In this document: positions 58,801-64,000 of the stretch, piece by piece
Numbering within the stretch: the stretch's first letter is position 1
Layout of the letters: each line of letters opens with the position of its first letter
Source: Strigamia acuminata
Taxonomy: Eukaryota > Arthropoda > Chilopoda > Geophilomorpha > Linotaeniidae
Length of the DNA: 64,000 bases
NCBI GenBank assembly: GCA_949358305.1
Contig: OX442314.1
Coordinates: forward strand, 25,839,118 to 25,903,117
Direction: 5' to 3'
Translations under genes and position numbers: made by a program
The notes under the pieces: generated by a model
What the model was told of the DNA's origin: nothing
Database searches by the model: none
What the model saw: only the letters and a program-made list of their open reading frames with translations

Positions 58801-60608
58801 ATCATCCGACTGCTTTTCGTTTATTCGTTTGTACGGGCTCTTCGTCATTTTTCCGAGTATGCACGCGGTGCATTTCTCCAATGGTGCATTGTTGTATTCC
58901 AACCCGTAAACCAATTCCTTGTTGGTCATCTTGTCGATTGTTCGTTCGTTTGCATGACACAATCGTTTATGCCATATTTCCTTGGTTTGTTTAGTTGTCG
59001 TGGCAACCGCATTCGCTTGCTCTTCTTTTTTCAGTTGCAATAAATACATGGTGCCACACTTCGCTCCCTTTCCAATCGTCTCTCCAATTGGACTATTAAT
59101 GTCCGCCCAGTTTCCTCTGAATTGAACGGTGTAGTTCTTTGCCGTCAAGCGCGGAATTGAGAGCAAGTTCCCCTTCAGCTCTGGAACAAAGAGCACATCT
59201 TGCAGCAAAATCTTCATTGTTGCTGCTCCGTCGAGTTGACAATCCAAAATTATGCTTCCTTTTCCAGTTGCTAGAAGCTTCACACCTTTCTTGGCTGTGG
59301 TTATTGTTGTCTCCATCTCAACAAACGTTTTAAACAGCTCGCGCTTGCTCGACATATGCACAGAAGCTCCTGAATCTAAAATCCAGTCGTCAAGGTGATC
59401 GCTCGATTCCAATTCAACCACTAGCGCGTGTTGTATTGTTGCAAATTCTACTTCAGCCTGCGCCATTTTTGCCGCCTCCTTTGGTCGTTGCGCCATTTTC
59501 GCGGGGCGCTTCTCTGGATGGCGCTGCCAACAGTCTTTGGCAATATGGCCACTTTTGCCACACTCATAACAAACAAATTTTGTCCCACCTTTTGTTTTCC
59601 TGCCTCCCGAATTTTTTCCGACTTGTGCCTTGAACGCCACTGTCCCGCTTTCCGTCGCTGCTCCTTTCAAATTAAACGCTGACCATTGGTCCTCCATTTT
59701 GAGTTCACGTCGTAATTCTTCAATTGTTGCGGCTGCATTCGATCGAAAATTCCTCGCAATGTGGGAAAATCTTGTCACGAGACCACGCGTCACGTACATC
59801 ATCAATTCGCGATCTTTTATGTCACGTCCGACTGCCTTGGCTCTCGATTGAATTGACTTTGCCCTGTTTAAGTAGCTGTCCACTGCTTCGTCGTGTCTCA
59901 TACGTAATTCGCACAATTCTGCCGCCGCGTCGATTTGACGTTCCTCCGTCGTTCCGGCGTACAGCGCTTTTAACGCATCCCAAACTTCTTTTGCACTGGT
60001 TTTCCCCATGCAATTCGTCGCTTCCTCGTTCGAAACGGTCAAAATAATGATGCCGAGTGCCTCGTTGTTGTTTTTCACCCAAGTGTTATATTTTACGAGA
60101 TTATCTGCGTAACCCGCAGAGCCCACCACCGGTTCCACCACCGCTGGGTCCGTGATCATATTTTTCAAACTTTTAGCTGCTAATAAAGTTCCAACCTTAA
60201 ACTGCCAGATGAAATAGTTCTCCGGTGTAAGAAGATCAATTCGATTCAACGAACCGCCCGAAATCGCATCCGCCATTTTTCACGACGTTCGATTTTCGAA
60301 TTCCGTCACGTGCGCACTTCGTTCTCACTCGAATCTTCGAAAAATGTCGTCTGAGTGCCGTGGATACTTCTTTTCGAAGAAAAACCGGCCTTCTGCTACC
60401 ACTTGTTGGTTCCTATTCGGTTCCACAAAGATTTCGAATGTCCAAGTAATGAAAACACACGTTGTAACGGGAACATAAAATAACACGTCTTTACTTTACG
60501 GTAAATTTTACAACAATTCAATTGCACGTGCATTACGTGCGTGCAACGTTCACACATTTGATAACGTTAAAACCTTTGATAATTTGTAACAATAGATTAA
60601 ATCTAACA
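55851..60608 (-). mobile_element. Intact Copia LTR retrotransposon
   Basis: Two 205-bp LTRs (55851-56055 and 60404-60608) look identical and begin TGTTGG and end AACA. The 5-bp duplication CTTTT flanks them (55846-55850, 60609-60613). On the minus strand, TGGTAGCAGAAGGCC follows the 5' LTR as a primer-binding site of the initiator-Met type, and GTAAGGAGGGTT precedes the 3' LTR as purine tract. Identical LTRs and an intact polyprotein mark a very recent insertion. The left arm of the palindrome shows the empty site. Confidence 0.95.
56176..60276 (-). CDS. Copia gag-pol polyprotein, uninterrupted
   Basis: The frame of 1366 residues encodes all parts needed for copy-and-paste movement in Copia order. 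Gag occupies about residues 1-230, with a CCHC knuckle CYECGKSGHIAKDC at 236-249. The protease has DSGAS at about 301. The integrase has a zinc-binding HxnCxxC part, HMDLIGP, SDNGGEF and the Glu in NGIAERTNRTL. Reverse transcriptase with YVDD and RNase H with FADASW and STESE follow. The product is cleaved by its own protease in virus-like particles. No stop or frameshift is visible. The acidic, Lys-rich C-terminus (KINEDEEKNEDEDK) is an ordinary lineage tail. Confidence 0.96.
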   Translation of the reverse strand: MADAISGGSLNRIDLLTPENYFIWQFKVGTLLAAKSLKNMITDPAVVEPVVGSAGYADNLVKYNTWVKNNNEALGIIILTVSNEEATNCMGKTSAKEVWDALKALYAGTTEERQIDAAAELCELRMRHDEAVDSYLNRAKSIQSRAKAVGRDIKDRELMMYVTRGLVTRFSHIARNFRSNAAATIEELRRELKMEDQWSAFNLKGAATESGTVAFKAQVGKNSGGRKTKGGTKFVCYECGKSGHIAKDCWQRHPEKRPAKMAQRPKEAAKMAQAEVEFATIQHALVVELESSDHLDDWILDSGASVHMSSKRELFKTFVEMETTITTAKKGVKLLATGKGSIILDCQLDGAATMKILLQDVLFVPELKGNLLSIPRLTAKNYTVQFRGNWADINSPIGETIGKGAKCGTMYLLQLKKEEQANAVATTTKQTKEIWHKRLCHANERTIDKMTNKELVYGLEYNNAPLEKCTACILGKMTKSPYKRINEKQSDDVLQLIHMDLIGPFKTPSMGGSRYAFVITEDFTRKKFAYFMSEKSQTFDFFKSFKAMAEKQTGNKLKRIRSDNGGEFVNENFKRLCNDEGILHELTVPFNAASNGIAERTNRTLVEATRTLLLESGLPQIFWAEAFSTSIHVKNRTLTKPNGDLVPEEMWLKRKQSIKHLRVFGCEAFLHIPAEKRQKLDQKAKRGIFVGYSTDRKAFRIYVPAEKKIQEGRTVEFNEEIRGADIFNLTKPDENRRFCQEFEDEAIGETNANDDNNVQQPAVIVEDEQQELQRDQPAQVGRPRGTTQAVLEQRHAEQMEQRERQLQQEGVRRSQRIAAQHEAVNAAVEAANAAFEGVDDLFTPETYEQAINCDEKEKWKTAMDSEIDSLHVNNVWTLVKKEKQMTTIKSKWIYRIKLNVDRSVNKYKARLVAVGYSQRAGIDYTETFSPVVRVESLRIILSMVAKHKLMTRQFDIKTAYLYGLIDETIFMEQPEGYEQKDLICRLERSLYGLRQSGRCWNERLDTELQKIGLTPLINDRCVYIYKRKNDFIILGVYVDDILAAFTSQKILDRILKKIKRVFEIVDLGEVHFLLGMEISIMDNGILIGQQKYINDVLKRYELMDGVTANTPMATGQDLDDFEKSKRVDQQLYQQMIGSLMHVMIISRPDISFAISALSAYSRDPRQLHFRAVKRVMRYLKKTIEMRLFFSNEEGKLQGFADASWNVTQDAKSHTGMIVKIGSTTITWKTKKQRLVAMSSTESEILAICEMLKSIKWARDFLSEVGEGSCVQRKVPIFTDSQPAMQILCGSNQFGRTKHMNRHLMFIRDEIKLGNIELIHLPTGDMIADFLTKAVAKDKFMEGRDGVSLRGEVKINEDEEKNEDEDK

Positions 60609-60805
60609 CTTTTCTCACTTTCACTTATATATTAATATACAACAGTCAGAACACAAAAGAAAAATTGCAGGAAAGTAAAAGTCTCATAATCACAGTTTCC
60701 ATGTCCTAGTGCAGATTTAAGTGAAGGTCCAATTTTCGGATGATTTTGAACGTTTAGTCAAGGCGTGGGACTCTACAGTATATTTTATCGAAGGCGTTGG
60801 GAGCT

Positions 60806-61857
60806 CCAAGGTTGAACGACGTTATTAGGTTTGGCCACTTCGGCGAAATGACCTCACTTCCTAAAATTGAAGGGGCGGAGCTAGTGGCGTAGCAATCGCT
60901 TCTCTGACGTCAGTGGGCGCCGATTCAAAATTCAAAGTGTAAAAATAGCATCCTGTGCAGTTTTTTGCGTATAAAAATACCGACAAGTCAAAATTAGATT
61001 TTAAATTAGTTTTTTTTTATTTCCCAAAGATAAGAAGATTAGGAAAAAATTGCAATTTGTGTGCAAACAAAAAATATGATCAATTTTAAAGCAGAAAGAA
61101 TCTGTTCAATAGTGTGACAATTGCAAATTACATGCAATGGACAGTTGGACAATCTAGAGGCACAGTTCAAAAAGCTAGTTTATGGGCAAAATCAAAAATA
61201 TAATTTGACCTGTTTTTTAATTAAGAATTGTTTGTATTTATTTGTGAATCATTTATGGGTTTTTAATTTTAGTTAGGAAATTCACATACAAATGATATTC
61301 TATTTATTTAAAATTTTATGTAATAATTCCATGGATTTGTTGAAGTAAAAATATTTTTCAGAATGCTCTATTATTGTTCAAATCGAATTTTTTGCATAAC
61401 AAAAAAAAACGTGACTGTACAGTTTAATTTAATATCATACCTTGTCCATTTATTTTTTATCCAAATTTATCAGTGTCACACAAGTTTGATTTCAAAAATC
61501 ATAAAAATCATACAACAGTAATAAAATAAAAAAAAATAAAAATTTATTGATGAGTGCAATCAAACAATTTAGTTAAGAAAAAATATTTTTGAAAATTATT
61601 CCAATTTTATTATGGTATATTATGGTGAAAGTTCATGGATGGCTTAAACAAACACTTACCGGTAATCCAAATTCCAAACTTTGTAAAATACCTGACAAAT
61701 TTGTAGAATAAATGGATTTGGTATCAGTATAAACGTTGTTCCAATGCTGATCATATTACACCCGGCGACGACTGACGTCATAAAAATGAGAACCAATGAG
61801 AGCCTGGTACACCCAACTCTCCAAGTGGCCAAACCTAATAACGTCGTTCAACCTTGG
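60806..61857. mobile_element. Non-autonomous DNA transposon with 35-bp perfect TIRs
   Basis: The ends CCAAGGTTGAACGACGTTAT... are perfect inverted repeats of 35 bp. The uninterrupted counterpart in the left arm (near 47006) fits a 6-bp duplication GGAGAT, with one change in the left copy (GGAGCT). The 1052-bp interior is AT-rich and has no transposase frame. Superfamily is uncertain. Confidence 0.8.
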
Positions 61858-62192
61858 GGAGATCACGGAAGCAAGCGCCAATGGTCTCACCGAGAAGCGC
61901 ACGAAAGCGCCATCAGCAACGAATATGATAATCTTGTATTTAACCTTTTGTTTGAATTAAATAAAATTACTTGTAACATTCCACATTACGAATCGCATCG
62001 TGTTCAATTTATTTCCAACAGAAGGAAACAGGAAGCATGCCAAACGAATTTAAACGGCCATTTGTACGATTGTACAGCTAGTACAGTTAGTACAAATTCA
62101 GTTTGTTTGCAGGATATGACATTTTAACGTGAAAACGAGGTGATTAATTTAATACATTTAAGCAAATTTTGTTTAACCAATTTGAATGCAAT

Positions 62193-62767
62193 TACCGTAC
62201 ATCTTCGAATTGTCCGTGGGCCTTTAATAGCGCGTAGATCTCCAATTGCGCGCGGGTGCATAATTGGAGGCCCAAAATTTTCGAAATGTGCCAAAAAAGG
62301 ACGAAAAATGAAACGTTTTGTATACGTTTTTTCCCGAAACGTATGGAAAACGTTTCATTTGTCACACTTTTAGGTGTTTTTCGTTGCAGATACGTTAAAA
62401 AAACACAGCTTTGGCCAATTGACCGATGCTGGGTTTAAATAGTCCGCAGGCTGGAGTGTTTTGCACTCCATTCCTTTCATTTGTTTTCTGTGTTAAATTG
62501 TGACGCGCGTCTTGCACGTCGCGTTCCCGCGACTTTGCGAGATTGCGTGTCGCGCCACCTATGTTTCTTATGCAAATAAACATTCATGCAAATTTCCTAC
62601 TACCGACTGGTCACTTATCGAACACCATCCAAGTACAATCCAATAGCATCGGTGCAATCAAGCACAAGAACACACCACGGGCCTCTAATAGCGCACTGGC
62701 CTCTATTTGTGCGCAGGGCGAAAAAATTTAAATAGCGTGCGGGTGCATTATTTGAAGATATACGGTA
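62193..62767. mobile_element. Non-autonomous TIR element related to the one at 4954-5196
   Basis: The left end TACCGTACATCTTCGAAT and right end (reverse) TACCGTATATCTTCAAAT are inverted. Inside each end are GGCCTYTAATAGCGC and GCGCGGGTGCA motifs in mirrored order. No coding frame is present. A TA-type target fits but is not proven. Confidence 0.55.
62305..62360. repeat. Hairpin of about 24-bp arms
   Basis: AAATGAAACGTTTTGTATAC pairs with GTATGGAAAACGTTTCATTT across a short T/C loop with two mismatches. It lies inside the TIR element at 62193-62767. Confidence 0.7.
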
Positions 62768-62829
62768 ATGTTTCTCACTGTGGGAAGATAAATTGAAATA
62801 TCCCACACAAACTCTTCTCCAAGTTAGTT

Positions 62830-64000
62830 ATCATCGCCTCACCCCCACGGAAGATGCTCAGGTGTTTGGACATTGCTTGGACGATAAAAACTAATATGCT
62901 GTGCAGTGTTGCCAACATTTAACATTTTTTAAATTCTGGTATTCGACGTAATAATTACATGGTGTTGTCTATTCCTATTTCATATTCTTGCAAATGAATT
63001 TCAGGTTGGATAGGTATCGTATTAATACTTTTGTGTTGCGTAAACACTGGATTTTCCGGTTCAAAACTGGCCAAATGCTGGATTATTATTGAAGAAAGAT
63101 ATCCTGAATATGAGGAACGATCAGGCTCACCCTATCCTACTATAGCATATCGAGCATACGGGAAAAAAATGAAGTAATTGACAATAGTTTCGTGTATAGA
63201 GGTGGGTCCAAAAAGTCTGGGGAATGACAAAAAATTTGAAAAAAATTAACTTCCAATATTTTGATTTAATTTTTCTTTTAGGATTACTAAATATAACTCT
63301 CAAGTAATGTCTGATTAAATTCTCAGACCGATTCAATAAAATTTATTCAAAGTATCAACGATAAATGAAAAAATAGATGTCCAAAAAGTCTGTTTGATGA
63401 AACAACTGGCAAATGATTAAAAGTGAAAAAAAAGCCTTATAATAAAGGTGTAATAATGTAACAATGCTCTAATAATGACTCTAAATATAATTTCACTAGC
63501 GTTGAAAAGAATAAACAAATTCAACAGACTTTTTGGACATTTAATCAGACATTACTTGAGTAGTATATTTAATAATTTAATAATCCTAAAAAAAAATTAA
63601 ATCAAAATATTGGTGTTGAATCCGGAGTAATTATCAAACGAGGTTGAAACACAATTGAATCTTGTATTTAATTTGACGGTTGCTTTTGATTATACACTCG
63701 TGTTTAAGAACACTAATTTTGGTGATTACATTCGTTCGTTCGTTCGCAGAAGATACAGTTTATGTTTACATTTCGAGTTCGTTGTTAGTACTGAATTTTT
63801 ATAATATGGTTACCATTGTTTACACGTTTCATTTTTGCATTACAATAAGACAATGCTTGTTTCGATTATTTCGCAATAAATATGAATTTATAATTAATGT
63901 TTGCAATTAATCCGATTCAACATCTAACATCTCCCCAGAAATTTGATACATTTTAAATTTCTTTACGAGCACGTCGACGCCACTTTGCCGTGCTGGACAT
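62830..64000. other. AT-rich end of window without a supportable gene
   Basis: Apart from the foldback repeat listed separately at 63201-63612, open frames here are short and AT-driven. The last 40 bases turn GC-richer (CACGTCGACGCC) and could begin another exon beyond the window. Confidence 0.4.
63201..63612. mobile_element. Foldback repeat with mariner-like end motifs
   Basis: GTGGGTCCAAAAAGTCTGG at 63202-63220 and GTCCAAAAAGTCTGTTTG at about 63380 resemble Tc1/mariner-type ends. The latter pairs with CAGACTTTTTGGAC at about 63525. The block 63253-63320 (AATATTTTGATTTAATTTTT ... ATGTCTGATTAAAT) is mirrored at 63540-63612. No transposase frame is present, so it is at most a short non-autonomous derivative. 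Confidence 0.5.

Larger units (their letters stand above)
46836..62027. repeat. Large inverted duplication carrying two knottin genes
   Basis: The left arm (46836-54149) and right arm (54261-62027) are reverse complements once three later insertions are set aside. The insertions are BEL/Pao at 47113-52460, Copia at 55851-60608 and a TIR element at 60806-61857. Each bare arm is about 2 kb and around 98 percent alike by eye. A 111-bp centre (54150-54260) holds two 63-bp direct repeats. No target duplication is seen at the outer edges, so this looks like a segmental inverted duplication, not a transposon. Confidence 0.9.

Noticed and set aside
46836-62027. The palindrome as one long-TIR foldback transposon carrying the knottin genes
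   Set aside because: Outer edges show no target duplication or conserved terminal motif, so a segmental inverted duplication is simpler.

Overview
The window is eukaryotic nuclear DNA, most likely from an arthropod and probably an insect. The evidence is GT-AG introns, a BEL/Pao retrotransposon, a Copia retrotransposon, a cysteine-knot secretory precursor gene, and an LTR element primed by a tRNA-Gln-like sequence. I cannot name the species. Most single-frame ORFs here are shadows. The real genes are short GC-rich exons separated by introns of mostly 60-350 bp full of TTTA and poly-T runs, so I rebuilt them by matching splice sites and reading-frame phase.

Layout. 1-5.9 kb: the 3' end of an Ala-rich protein, a relic of a thymidine kinase gene, a six-exon nuclear-type protein with two C2H2-like fingers (minus), and an acidic repeat protein gene (minus). 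Intron 2 of the latter holds a complete, apparently very young 9.4 kb LTR element (6371-15777). That element has 1.9 kb LTRs and no pol; it carries its own internal promoter and one unfamiliar ORF pair. 16-30 kb: dispersed GC-rich repeats around a coiled-coil gene (22.2 kb), a retropepsin-like gene lacking the catalytic motif (25.2 kb), a second coiled-coil gene (27.8-28.4 kb) and a small gene built from 78-nt exon modules (29.7 kb). 30.5-31.1 kb: an intact intronless type II thymidine kinase. 32-46.4 kb: a large head-to-tail array of related 0.6-1.0 kb repeats, interrupted by a second 78-nt-module gene (35.0 kb), an orphan terminal exon (38.5 kb) and a short paralogue of the two-finger gene (38.9-39.7 kb).

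46.8-62.0 kb is an inverted duplication. Each arm, without its insertions, is about 2 kb and carries one copy of a three-coding-exon knottin precursor gene. The two copies are divergent, encode the same protein, and share a roughly 285 bp promoter region. The arms were later split by a BEL/Pao element (5-bp target duplication), an intact Copia element (5-bp target duplication) and a 1.05 kb TIR element. Because the duplication supplies an empty-site copy for each insertion, their order can be read directly. The last 2 kb holds two further small inverted-repeat elements and no gene that I can support.

The most unusual items are the pol-less LTR element with its YC/FKNI-repeat ORF, the divergent knottin palindrome, the two genes sharing symmetrical 78-nt exons, the paired two-finger paralogues, and the roughly 18-copy repeat family with a conserved GC-rich hairpin.
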